Source: Dehalococcoidia bacterium (GTDB taxonomy: Bacteria > Chloroflexota > Dehalococcoidia > Lucifugimonadales > JAGWBF01). Taken from it: DNA of 8,841 bases. Below the pieces are notes generated by a model. The model was not told the origin of the DNA. It worked only from the letters and a program-made list of their open reading frames with translations, and did not search any database. Below, piece after piece: positions 1-6,655 of this stretch; the first letter of the stretch is position 1, and the number at the start of each line of letters is the position of its first letter. The translations under genes and the position numbers were made by a program. The stretch covers positions 7,147-15,987 of the forward strand of contig JAGWBG010000076.1 in the NCBI GenBank assembly GCA_021296015.1, in the 5' to 3' direction.

Positions 1-543
1 GCAATAGGTCAGTATGGTCCCTTGGGAAATCTCTCCGCAAATCTGGAGCATCCGGGGGCGTACCGCGGCCACGTAAATGGGAATCTCATTTCTCAACGGC
101 TCGAACCACAGGTCGAAACGTTCGATGTTGAAGACGCTTCCCTCATAGGAGACCGTGCTATCCCGCAGCAGCGCGCGAACGATGTCCACACACTCTCGCA
201 AGCGCTGCACCGGCTGAGAGAACTCGAGGCCGTGCTCCGGCCCTACCTGTACCCGGTGGCTTGATCCCAGCCCCAGGATGCAACGACCATCGGAGAAGTG
301 GTCCACACAGGCGGCGGCCATGGCTATTGTCGGGGCGCTTCTTACAAAGACGCTGGTAATGCTCGTCCCAAGGAGAATTCTATTGGTAGCCACGGCGCAA
401 GCGGTCAGGATGGAGAACTGGTCTCCTCCGTGTCCCTCTGCCACCCAGGCGGACTCGTATCCCAACTCCTCTGCAAGCCGGACACATTCCACAACATCTT
501 TTGGTGCCATTCCCCGTGTGAAAGATATTCCAATTCGCTCCAT
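1..543 (-). CDS. LLM-class (luciferase-like) flavin/F420-dependent oxidoreductase, C-terminus cut by window edge
   Basis: The reading frame is open from an ATG at 543-541 to position 1, giving 181 residues with no stop, so only the N-terminal half or so is present. It begins MERIGISFTRGMAPKDVV, the first beta-strand of the bacterial-luciferase TIM barrel. Then come LAEELGYESAWVAEG (residues 23-37), a strand with LLGTSI (57-62), SDGR (84-87) and GLGSSH (91-96), and finally IPIYVAAVRPRML. These match the Mer-like branch of F420-dependent LLM enzymes, which use F420 or FMN to oxidise or reduce small organic substrates in the cytoplasm. The closest relative in the window by eye is the plus-strand LLM at 7679, which shares the pattern of a strand ending in YxAAxxPR. 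A GGAG lies 9 nt before the ATG. The gene follows another LLM gene after 42 bp, probably in the same transcript. Cofactor and substrate are not determinable. Family is confident, function is not. Confidence 0.85.
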   Translation of the reverse strand, partial: MERIGISFTRGMAPKDVVECVRLAEELGYESAWVAEGHGGDQFSILTACAVATNRILLGTSITSVFVRSAPTIAMAAACVDHFSDGRCILGLGSSHRVQVGPEHGLEFSQPVQRLRECVDIVRALLRDSTVSYEGSVFNIERFDLWFEPLRNEIPIYVAAVRPRMLQICGEISQGTILTYC

Positions 544-585
544 TTAGAGACACTCCACGTTGAGGTGATGCGATATATCGTGCCC

Positions 586-1545
586 TTATGGTCCTACTGT
601 CCGGGCGACTTTCGCCAGTAGCTGCATCGTACGATCGAATGAAGCTTCCCTGTCTCCTCCGGCCGATACGGGCGAGGCCAATATCTCGGCAGCCCCGAAC
701 GAGAACAACTCTTCCAGCTTTTCCTCCACCCTAGCCTCGTCTCCCCAGAGGGCTACGGCATCTACCATCTCGTCGCTCCAGGTCCCTTGTGACGCTTCGG
801 GGAACCCCGCCGCAATGAACATGCGTTGGTAGAAGGGTGTCCTAGGGAAGAAACCGAACTGTTGGCGCACACTCTCCCGCGCTTCGTCGGGGTCTTCATG
901 TACACATACGGGTACGTGGGCTACCAGTGGAGGCACGGGGCGCCCCGAATTTTCCGCAGAACGTTTCATGGCGGGCAGCCCCACGTCTCGCAGATACCGA
1001 CCGGGACATACCCAACTGATAGCGCCGTCGGCCCCGGCCCCGCATAGTTCGTAGGCCTTCACACCCAGGGCCGATGCCATCACGGGCACGTCCATAGGCG
1101 ATGTTGAAATCTTGGCGTGGGCCTGGTAGTAGCGGCCGTCAAAGTCCACCTCGCCCTCTTGCAGAAAAGACTTCAGGATATGCAGATACTCGCTCACGTG
1201 CCCCAGGGGGGCGCGGTAGTCAACGCCAAAGGTTTCCTCCATACCGGAGCGGCCGCTAGGGCCAATCCCCAGACGGAAACGTCCGGGAGCCAGGTGGTGG
1301 ATGACCTGGACCTGTTGAGCCATGACCAGGGGGTGCCGGGGGAACGTGGGGATGATGGAGGTCCCCAGCAAAATTCGCTGGGTGCTCACCGCTGCGCCGG
1401 CCAAGATAGTCAGCCCATCCGATCCGGCCCCGCCGGTGGTCAGCCACGCAGCCTGTATGCCCGTCTCCTCCGCCTTCTTTATACCTGCCAGGATAGCTCC
1501 GCTATCCGGGCCTGTTACATGAACACCGAGCCTGCTCTGGGCCAT
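586..1545 (-). CDS. LLM-class F420-dependent oxidoreductase (319 aa)
   Basis: This is a complete luciferase-like monooxygenase-fold protein. Visible landmarks are MAQSRLGVHVTG (first barrel strand), KKAEETGIQAAWLTTGG (23-39), LLGTSIIPTFPRHP (59-72), PGRFRLGIGPSGR (87-99) and a C-terminal helix region. The PTFPRHP plus GIGPS pattern resembles the MSMEG_4879-like subgroup of F420-dependent enzymes; that subgroup call is from memory of the family. The frame extends upstream to a TTG at 1560. I chose the ATG at 1545 because GGGAGGTG ends about 5 nt before it and the protein then starts two or three residues before the first strand, as is usual. In that subgroup the residue after GIGPS is usually His, but here it is Gly98, which may change the substrate pocket. 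The gene sits 34 bp downstream of the CoA-transferase, so it is probably co-transcribed and could oxidise or reduce the same compound series. The actual reaction is unknown. Confidence 0.88.
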   Translation of the reverse strand: MAQSRLGVHVTGPDSGAILAGIKKAEETGIQAAWLTTGGAGSDGLTILAGAAVSTQRILLGTSIIPTFPRHPLVMAQQVQVIHHLAPGRFRLGIGPSGRSGMEETFGVDYRAPLGHVSEYLHILKSFLQEGEVDFDGRYYQAHAKISTSPMDVPVMASALGVKAYELCGAGADGAISWVCPGRYLRDVGLPAMKRSAENSGRPVPPLVAHVPVCVHEDPDEARESVRQQFGFFPRTPFYQRMFIAAGFPEASQGTWSDEMVDAVALWGDEARVEEKLEELFSFGAAEILASPVSAGGDREASFDRTMQLLAKVARTVGP

Positions 1546-1579
1546 CGCTTCACCTCCCAATACTCCAATGACTCTCGAC

Positions 1580-2800
1580 TCAGATTACTCTCTCTTCTTT
1601 GAGAAGGGCTATCTCCTCGGTGCTGTACCCAAGGAGCTCGCTGTACACTTCCTGGTTATGCTCGCCCAGCGCAGGGGCGAGGCGGTCCACACGGCCCGGG
1701 CTCCGGCTGAAACGCGGCACGATACCCGGCATCTTCATCTTGCCCATGACTGGGTCGTCAACCTCGATTATCGAGTCCCTGGCCTGGAACTGGGGGTTCT
1801 GGAAAATGTCGGGTACGCTATTTACCGGGCTTACCGGCACTTCGGCGGAGTCCAACAACTCCACCAGGGAGTCCATGTCGAAGGTCTCCGTCCAACTGGA
1901 GACTATCTCGTCCACTTCCTCCCGGTGCTCCACCCGCCTGGCGCCGGTGCTGTAGCGCGGGTCTTGGGCCATCTCATTGCGACCCATCGCCTCGGCCAGG
2001 CGCTGGAAGATGCGGTCGCTGGTGCAGGCTACGGCCACCCATTTGCCATCCCTGGTGGGATAATGGTTATGAGGCACGGCGTGGGCTGTACCGGTCCCTA
2101 TCCGCTCCCTGACAAGCCCCAGCTTGTCGTAGGCTGAGACCAGATTATCGAGGATGCGGAATATGCCTTCGTAGAGGGAAATATCAATATATTGGCCCTT
2201 CCCCGTCCGGTTGCGGTATTCCAGAGCCACCATAGTGGCGAAGGCGGCATTGAGGCCCGCCAGGTAGTCGGCGATGGTAGCCGAGCCGGGGTTCACCGGT
2301 GGACGGTCTGGAAACCCCGCGAGATAAGTCAATCCGCCAAAGGCCTGAGCCACTCTTCCGAACCCGGCCTTGTGACGGTAGGGGCCGGTCTGTCCGTAGG
2401 CCGATATTCGGACCATGATAAGCCTCGGGTTCACCTCCTCCAGTACGTCGTACCCGAGGTTCCAGCGCTCCATTGTGCCCGGCCTGAAGTTCTCCACCAG
2501 CACGTCGGAGCGCTTCACCAGTTCTTTAATAATCTCCTGTCCCTTGGGCTGTCTCAGGTCGCAAGTTATCCCCTTTTTGTTCCGGTTCTCCTGTGCCCAT
2601 ATAAGGCCAATGTCGTTGTACTTTTCGCCAAGCTGTCGGCATGGGTCCCCCTGACCCGGCATCTCCACCTTGACAGCCTCGGCTCCGAACTCGCCCATCA
2701 GCGTGGCGCAGAAGGGAGCGGCGATAAAGGTGGCCAGATCAATAATGCGGAGTCCATCCAAAGCCTGGATACTGTCGTTTATCCTCTCATTCGATGACAA
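1580..2800 (-). CDS. CaiB/BaiF family (class III) CoA-transferase
   Basis: A 406-residue class III CoA-transferase, close to the family's usual 390-430. It moves CoA from an acyl-CoA donor to a carboxylic acid through an aspartyl-CoA anhydride. Visible signatures are LDGLRIIDLATFIAAPFC (14-31), GAEAVKVEMPGQGDPCR (39-55), NRNKKGITCDL (72-82), DVLVENFRPGTMERWNLGY (99-117) and ISAYGQTGPY (132-141). Asp178 in ATIADYLAG is the expected catalytic aspartate. The C-terminal PxxxxP-type region (VPVSPVNS) and GKMKMPGIVPRFS are also typical. I chose the TTG at 2800 because a perfect AGGAGG lies 6 nt upstream and residues before it (a basic, Arg-rich run) do not resemble the family. That AGGAGG overlaps the stop codon of the CitE-like gene, so the two are probably translationally coupled. 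The natural acid substrate cannot be predicted from sequence; carnitine, formyl, itaconate and many other specificities share this fold. Confidence 0.93.
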   Translation of the reverse strand: MSSNERINDSIQALDGLRIIDLATFIAAPFCATLMGEFGAEAVKVEMPGQGDPCRQLGEKYNDIGLIWAQENRNKKGITCDLRQPKGQEIIKELVKRSDVLVENFRPGTMERWNLGYDVLEEVNPRLIMVRISAYGQTGPYRHKAGFGRVAQAFGGLTYLAGFPDRPPVNPGSATIADYLAGLNAAFATMVALEYRNRTGKGQYIDISLYEGIFRILDNLVSAYDKLGLVRERIGTGTAHAVPHNHYPTRDGKWVAVACTSDRIFQRLAEAMGRNEMAQDPRYSTGARRVEHREEVDEIVSSWTETFDMDSLVELLDSAEVPVSPVNSVPDIFQNPQFQARDSIIEVDDPVMGKMKMPGIVPRFSRSPGRVDRLAPALGEHNQEVYSELLGYSTEEIALLKEERVI

Positions 2801-2813
2801 GTGCGCCCTCCTA
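2801..2813 (-). promoter_or_regulatory. Shine-Dalgarno overlapping upstream stop (TAGGAGG), translational coupling
   Basis: Read on the minus strand, the CitE-like gene ends in TAG and the same bases run into AGGAGG, followed by GCGCAC and then TTG. The ribosome binding site of the CoA-transferase therefore begins inside the stop codon of the lyase. A terminating ribosome can re-initiate after a 10-nt gap. This strong site decides the TTG start of the transferase, since no family-compatible ATG is nearby. Coupling is inferred from the layout. Confidence 0.7.
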
Positions 2814-3710
2814 GCCCTTTTGGCCCTGCATCTCGGTGTGCAACTGAAGGACCTGCCTGGCCCTCTCCACAAGGGGATAATCTACAAATTCTCCGTCCAC
2901 AAGAATGGAAGCACTCTGCCGGGCCTCCGCCTCGGTGAAGGCGTCAACAATCTTCCTGGCCCTGGCTACCTCCTCCGGGGACACATAAGAGAAGCCCCGG
3001 TTGATGGTCTCCACCTGCTTGGGATGGATGCAACTCTTGCCTTGAAACCCCAGGCTCTTGGCACGCCTGACCGATGCCGCGAGGCCCTCCTCGTCGTCAA
3101 GAAGGACCCACACCGAGTCGGTGGGAGGCTCGATGGCGGCTGCCCGCGAGATCATTACCAGCCGCGAGCGGGCGTAGACAAGCTCGGTCTCATCCCGGGA
3201 CCACTCCATACCCACGTCCCTGGTAAAGTCGCCTGCCCCGAAGTGTAAAGACCCGATTCTCTTGCTGCTCCGGGCAATCTCGAAGGCGTTCCAGAGTCCC
3301 AGGGCCGTCTCTATGATTGGCGTGATTTCCAGGGTTCCCTGGGGAAGCCCCGCCTTTCGCTCTTGGGCAGAAAGAACACGGTCAACCTCTGCAAGCTCCT
3401 CTGCGGACTCGACCTTTGGGACAACTATACCGTCCAACTCGGCGCGGACGACCGCTTCGATGTCGGCTATCCCAAAATCCATGGAGAAATCGGCCTTCTG
3501 CCCTGTGGGATTGATGCGGACGTATACCCGCCCTGCGGTGGCTTTGACCGACGGAATAGCCTGCCTGACGGCCTCTCTGGTGGCTATTTTCTCGCCCACC
3601 GGCACTGCATCTTCCAGGTCCAGGATTACACCGTCGGCACCGAGCGTGCCCACCTTGTTCACCTTTCTCGGCTCATTTCCGGGGGCGTATAGAAGGGAAC
3701 GTAGGGCCAT
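2811..3710 (-). CDS. CitE-like CoA-ester lyase (HpcH/HpaI aldolase / citrate lyase family)
   Basis: A 299-residue TIM-barrel lyase of the CitE/malyl-CoA lyase family, which cleaves or forms 3-hydroxyacyl-CoA esters such as malyl-CoA, citramalyl-CoA or citryl moieties with Mg2+. Signatures are RSLLYAPGNEPRK (4-16), VILDLEDAVP (28-37), VRINP with Arg65 and Asn67, VVPKVES (96-102), PIIETALGL with Glu134, and HFGAGDFTRDVG with Asp161. Glu134 and Asp161 are the expected metal ligands. GKSCIHPKQV near residue 225 is the other family hallmark. The ATG at 3710 has AAGGAG 7 nt upstream. No citrate lyase alpha or gamma subunit gene is nearby, so this is a free-standing CitE-like enzyme acting on an acyl-CoA. 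It lies 34 bp after the serine hydrolase and 10 bp before the CoA-transferase, the likely supplier of its substrate. Acyl-CoA specificity is unknown; citramalyl-CoA or a related beta-hydroxy acid is a guess. Confidence 0.92.
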   Translation of the reverse strand: MALRSLLYAPGNEPRKVNKVGTLGADGVILDLEDAVPVGEKIATREAVRQAIPSVKATAGRVYVRINPTGQKADFSMDFGIADIEAVVRAELDGIVVPKVESAEELAEVDRVLSAQERKAGLPQGTLEITPIIETALGLWNAFEIARSSKRIGSLHFGAGDFTRDVGMEWSRDETELVYARSRLVMISRAAAIEPPTDSVWVLLDDEEGLAASVRRAKSLGFQGKSCIHPKQVETINRGFSYVSPEEVARARKIVDAFTEAEARQSASILVDGEFVDYPLVERARQVLQLHTEMQGQKG

Positions 3711-3744
3711 GCTTGGTCTCCTTCCTGCTAGAGAGAGTATAGGG

Positions 3745-4899
3745 CTAGTCGGGCAGTCCCAGGGCCGCCCTCACCGCTCGCCCAATGGGGGTCAGGGGAC
3801 TTTCTTCCGGTGGGCCGTGGGGCACCATCCGGTTGTGAGTAATGGCGACGGCCAGATGTACGTCCGGGTCTGCCCATCCAACGGAACCGCCGGCGGCGTT
3901 GTGGCCGAAGGTACGGGGGTTATGTCCAACTGGCCCCATGCCGGGGCTACCGGGTAAATGGAAGCCGCCTATGGTCCCCTTGTGGGGCACTCCGTGTACA
4001 GGGTCGTAATCGGATGGCGGACGGGGAATGTTGAATGTGCGCACGCGCTCCTCCGACAGGAGACGGACACCGTCCAACTTGCCGCCATTAGCAAGCATGG
4101 CGAAAAATCTTGCCCCACTCCGCGCGTTCATAATGCCCTGGGAGCCTGGAATACACGCCCGTCGCACGTCGGCCCGGCCAAAGACCTCCTCTTTAGTGTC
4201 AACCTCGGGCGGCACGGCACGGGGTCTGAGAGAATCGGGTGGCATACCCGGTGCTCCGGGAGGCATGGGCGGCATGTTGGTCAGCTTGGCTACCCGGTGT
4301 TCCACCTCGTGGGGAATCCCGGCCCAAAGACTGTCTATGCACAGGGGCTGGCAGATTTCCTCCTGGATGAACTTGCCGAAGGGTCTGCCTCGGGGGTCGG
4401 TGCGCCTCACCACTTCCCCAATCACCCATCCGAAGGTGTACGCCATGTAGCCGCTCCTGGTCCCCGGCTCGAATAGGGGTCTCATGTCAGCAATCCGCTG
4501 CACCATCCAGTCCCAGTCGCACATCAACTCAGGGGTTACCCCCAGGGGCATGAGAGGCACTCCGATTCTGTGGGTAAGGGCGTCGTACACTGTCCCCTTG
4601 TCCTTGCCATGAGCGCCAAATTCAGGCCAATAGCGGGCACCGGGCGTGTAGTAGTCATCCAGCCCGCGCTCGGCCTGGATGTGGAGCGCCACGGCCGTTA
4701 CCGCTTTGATTATGGAGAACACGGGAAACACCGTATCCCCGTTGACCTCTTGTCCCGTGGTCTCGTTTGCCATTCCATCCCATGTGTCCAGTACCAACTC
4801 GTTGCCCACGTATGCGGCAACCTGAATGCCAATCTCACCACGCTCAGTGATTGCCACGCTGATGGCGTCCTTGACAACCCGGTTTGGCTCTGCTGACAT
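3745..4899 (-). CDS. Serine hydrolase of the beta-lactamase (class C / EstB-like esterase) family
   Basis: A 384-residue protein with a beta-lactamase/transpeptidase-like fold. The nucleophile motif is Ser62-Ile-Ile-Lys65 in FPVFSIIKAV. The Tyr-containing motif is in RSGYMAYTFGWVIGEVVRR, where Tyr151 and Tyr154 are candidates for the general base (YxN equivalent). The third motif is FGHNAAGGSVGWADP (from residue 331), matching the HxG-type box of EstB-like esterases. There is no signal peptide, so it should be cytoplasmic, which argues against a true secreted beta-lactamase. The usual LxHxSG motif reads LTHRIGVP, with Ile112 in place of Ser. The ATG at 4899 has GGAG 9 nt upstream. It is 44 bp after the VOC gene and 34 bp before the CitE-like gene. 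In this context an esterase or lactonase feeding a carboxylic acid to the CoA-transferase is plausible, though the substrate is inferred only from neighbours. Confidence 0.9.
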   Translation of the reverse strand: MSAEPNRVVKDAISVAITERGEIGIQVAAYVGNELVLDTWDGMANETTGQEVNGDTVFPVFSIIKAVTAVALHIQAERGLDDYYTPGARYWPEFGAHGKDKGTVYDALTHRIGVPLMPLGVTPELMCDWDWMVQRIADMRPLFEPGTRSGYMAYTFGWVIGEVVRRTDPRGRPFGKFIQEEICQPLCIDSLWAGIPHEVEHRVAKLTNMPPMPPGAPGMPPDSLRPRAVPPEVDTKEEVFGRADVRRACIPGSQGIMNARSGARFFAMLANGGKLDGVRLLSEERVRTFNIPRPPSDYDPVHGVPHKGTIGGFHLPGSPGMGPVGHNPRTFGHNAAGGSVGWADPDVHLAVAITHNRMVPHGPPEESPLTPIGRAVRAALGLPD

Positions 4900-4943
4900 G
4901 GCTGTATCTCCAGTTCCTTCAAGTCCGGTATGGGATAATCAAC

Positions 4944-5453
4944 TTAGCTTGACGTAACAAAGCCGGAAATCTGCCTCCAGCGCAGCCCTTTGGAGGCATC
5001 CGCCAGCTCAACCTCCGTACCGCCCGAGTCCTCTAACCCCAGGGGATGGTACACAAGCTCAATCAGGTTGCCGTCCGGGTCGTTAATATAGGTGAAGTGC
5101 TCGTTGTTGTCCTCGCGCCGCCCCTGGAAATCGTCGTCTTCTGACGTGCGGGGAGGCCCAAGATTCGCCCCGGACGACCTGGAATGTGGCACTCCTAACG
5201 CGTCCAGCCGAGCGAGCATCTCATTCCAGTTGTCTATCTCCACGGCGAAATGGACTCTCGGGGCTTGGGCGAGGTCCGGGGTATCTGAGAAGTGCATTTC
5301 CCCTGTGCCGATTCTTAGCTGTAGCTGCCTCTTGTTAAGCTCAGGTCCCCTGTCCAGGAACTCCGCACCAAGCACATTCTCGTACCACTCCCTGGTCCTC
5401 TGCCGGTCTCTGATTGGTACGTTGACGTGATGTATCATCTTGACTCTGGCCAT
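4944..5453 (-). CDS. VOC (glyoxalase/bleomycin resistance/extradiol dioxygenase-fold) protein
   Basis: A 169-residue vicinal-oxygen-chelate protein. It starts MARVKMIHHVNVPIRD and continues with RQRTREWYENVLGAEF, the first beta-alpha-beta unit. VHFAVEIDNWNEMLARLDALGV starts the second, and YINDPDGNLIELVYHP closes it. His9, His68 and Glu132 are the expected metal ligands by position. I chose the ATG at 5453, not the upstream one at 5492, because AGGAGGT lies 6 nt before it and the resulting N-terminus matches the family. The region around residues 93-119 is long and charged (acidic EDDD, then RREDNNE). About 35 residues follow the Glu ligand, so the protein is somewhat longer than the common 125-150. 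The family includes glyoxalases, extradiol dioxygenases, epimerases and resistance proteins; which reaction applies here cannot be told. It could isomerise an acyl-CoA (methylmalonyl-CoA epimerase-like) or act on a ring product. Confidence 0.88.
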   Translation of the reverse strand: MARVKMIHHVNVPIRDRQRTREWYENVLGAEFLDRGPELNKRQLQLRIGTGEMHFSDTPDLAQAPRVHFAVEIDNWNEMLARLDALGVPHSRSSGANLGPPRTSEDDDFQGRREDNNEHFTYINDPDGNLIELVYHPLGLEDSGGTEVELADASKGLRWRQISGFVTSS

Positions 5454-5494
5454 TGGCTTACCTCCTGCTGAATGGATTGGTGGTTTCAGCATCC

Positions 5495-5523
5495 ATTATC
5501 TTCATAATCCCATGCCGAGGCAA
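5495..5523 (-). promoter_or_regulatory. Putative sigma-70-type promoter for the VOC gene and downstream operon
   Basis: On the minus strand, TTGCCT (5523-5518) and GATAAT (5500-5495) are separated by exactly 17 bp. They match the consensus at 4 of 6 and 5 of 6 positions. Transcription would start near 5488, giving a leader of about 35 nt to the VOC ATG, with the strong AGGAGGT in it. The 111-bp gap here is the largest in the minus-strand set, which supports an internal promoter. It is a pattern match only and could be chance. Confidence 0.35.
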
Positions 5524-5564
5524 GGGCGGTTATGTTGGTAGTATGTGTTGTCAATATTCGTGTT

Positions 5565-6503
5565 TCAGCCCAGCCGTTTCGCCACTGGCAGCACCCGATC
5601 GGCCAGGTGCTCCATGACCTTTATGCAGTCATCGGGCGTGCGCACTCGGAAATCGTAGGTTAGCTGGTCTATCCCCAGTTCCCGACAATAGTGCAGGTCG
5701 TCTATCACATCCTGGGTGGTTCCTATCAGCGACCCGCCACTGAGCACCGACTGTTGCTCCCCAAAGCCGATGTCAGTGAAATGGAGGCTGCGCTTCAACG
5801 ATATGGTGATGCTGGACGGGTCTCTGCCAGCCCGCTCTGTCTGTTGACGCAGGTATGGCAGGTTCCGGGCTACGAAGTCCGGCGTTTGTCGGGAAGGATG
5901 CCAGCAGTCCCCGTACATGGCGGTGCGTCGGAGGGCTAGGCGGGTGTGGCCTCCTACCCAGATGGGGATATGGGGTTCCTGTACCGGCTTGGGATAGAAC
6001 TGTATGCCGTCAAAGCTGTAATACTTGCCGTGAAACTCAGGGTGCTGCTCAGTCCAGAGGGTCTTGAATATCTGGATGTACTCGTCGCTCATTGGGCCGC
6101 GCTCTGAGTAGGGCTTCTCCAGGGTCTCGATCTCCTTCTCCAGCGAGCCGACCCCCACCCCGCATATCATACGCCCATTGCTCAGCACGTCCAGCGAGGC
6201 GAACATCTTGGCCTGTACTACGGGATTGCGATAGGGCAGTATGATGACCGTGCTGCCCACCTTTATGTTCTCCGTGCAGGCCACTAGGAAACCCAGAAGA
6301 GTCATGGTCTCCAGAAAAGGCTCGTCGGTGTGTCGAATGAAGGAGCCATCGGCGGTATAGGGGTACTGGTTTGTGCCGGCGGTGGGCAGCACGACGTGAT
6401 CGCCGGCCAGGACAGACTCAAAGCCCAACTCGTCCGCTCGTTGAGCGTAACGTCGCAAACCCTTTGCATCAATCACACTGGGGACGCCCAGTCCTATTTC
6501 CAT
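5565..6503 (-). CDS. LLM-class F420-dependent oxidoreductase, Rv2161c-like subgroup (312 aa)
   Basis: A complete luciferase-like enzyme. Landmarks are MEIGLGVPSVIDAKG (strand 1), ADELGFESVLAGDHVVLP with GDH at 34-36, LPYRNP (89-94), LDVLSNGRMICGVGVG (104-119), the helix PMSDEYIQIFKTLWTE, and PHIPIWVGGHT. The DH...P, LPxRxP and SxGRxxxGVGxG set, together with RGPMSDEY, is typical of probable F420-dependent oxidoreductases of the Rv2161c type (family recall, not a search). It is expected in the cytoplasm, acting by hydride transfer with F420 or FMN. The open frame extends to 6662, but I chose the ATG at 6503 because GGAGG lies 8 nt upstream; the alternative ATG at 6518 would bury that site inside the coding region and the upstream residues do not resemble the family. 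It is the first gene of the minus-strand series and faces the divergent promoter region. The substrate is unknown. Confidence 0.92.
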   Translation of the reverse strand: MEIGLGVPSVIDAKGLRRYAQRADELGFESVLAGDHVVLPTAGTNQYPYTADGSFIRHTDEPFLETMTLLGFLVACTENIKVGSTVIILPYRNPVVQAKMFASLDVLSNGRMICGVGVGSLEKEIETLEKPYSERGPMSDEYIQIFKTLWTEQHPEFHGKYYSFDGIQFYPKPVQEPHIPIWVGGHTRLALRRTAMYGDCWHPSRQTPDFVARNLPYLRQQTERAGRDPSSITISLKRSLHFTDIGFGEQQSVLSGGSLIGTTQDVIDDLHYCRELGIDQLTYDFRVRTPDDCIKVMEHLADRVLPVAKRLG

Positions 6504-6540
6504 GCTTGAATCCTCCATTGGTTTTAATAATACTCGCTCC

Positions 6541-6569
6541 ATTGTCGCTTTTCGTGGCGTTGCTGGCAA
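6541..6569 (-). promoter_or_regulatory. Putative sigma-70-type promoter for the minus-strand gene series
   Basis: On the minus strand, TTGCCA (6569-6564) and GACAAT (6546-6541) are spaced by 17 bp, with 5 of 6 and 4 of 6 consensus matches. The start would fall near 6534, about 30 nt before the LLM ATG and upstream of its GGAGG. An alternative box TATTAT at 6532-6527 has no good -35 partner. Inferred from pattern only. Confidence 0.4.
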
Positions 6570-6570
6570 C
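6559..6570. promoter_or_regulatory. Short inverted repeat GTTGC-TG-GCAAC over the minus-strand -35; possible operator
   Basis: GTTGC and GCAAC are perfect 5-bp inverted arms around TG. The repeat covers the candidate -35 element of the minus-strand promoter, where a repressor would be expected to bind. Arms this short can arise by chance in a 150-bp region, and no regulator gene is in the window. A weak call. Confidence 0.2.
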
Positions 6571-6582
6571 CCATATCTTGAC

Positions 6583-6611
6583 TTGAAAGGACACGGATAC
6601 ACGGCTACAAT
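6583..6611 (+). promoter_or_regulatory. Putative sigma-70-type promoter for the propeller and plus-strand LLM genes
   Basis: TTGAAA (6583-6588) and TACAAT (6606-6611) are separated by exactly 17 bp, with 4 of 6 and 5 of 6 consensus matches. The start would lie near 6618, leaving a leader of about 38 nt that contains GGGAGGG before the ATG at 6656. The GATAC/GTATC arms at 6596-6600 and 6614-6618 flank the -10. The -35 elements of the two divergent promoters are only 13 bp apart, so one regulator could control both directions. Confidence 0.45.
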
Positions 6612-6655
6612 GAGTATCACCGCAGGGATTCTGGTGCTGTAGGGAGGGTATTGAG

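Noticed and set aside
1568..2137. Plus-strand open frame of 189 codons inside the CoA-transferase
   Set aside because: Antisense shadow of a clearly conserved minus-strand gene in GC-rich DNA; its translation has no family-like pattern.
3262..3957. Plus-strand open frame of 231 codons spanning the CitE-like gene, the gap and the serine hydrolase end
   Set aside because: It is antisense to two well-supported genes and crosses their boundary; no ribosome site or recognisable domain.
5508..5525. Possible hairpin CCTTGCC-TC-GGCATGG after the 5565 LLM stop as a terminator
   Set aside because: It has an internal mismatch, too small a loop and no following T-run; it overlaps the promoter candidate instead.
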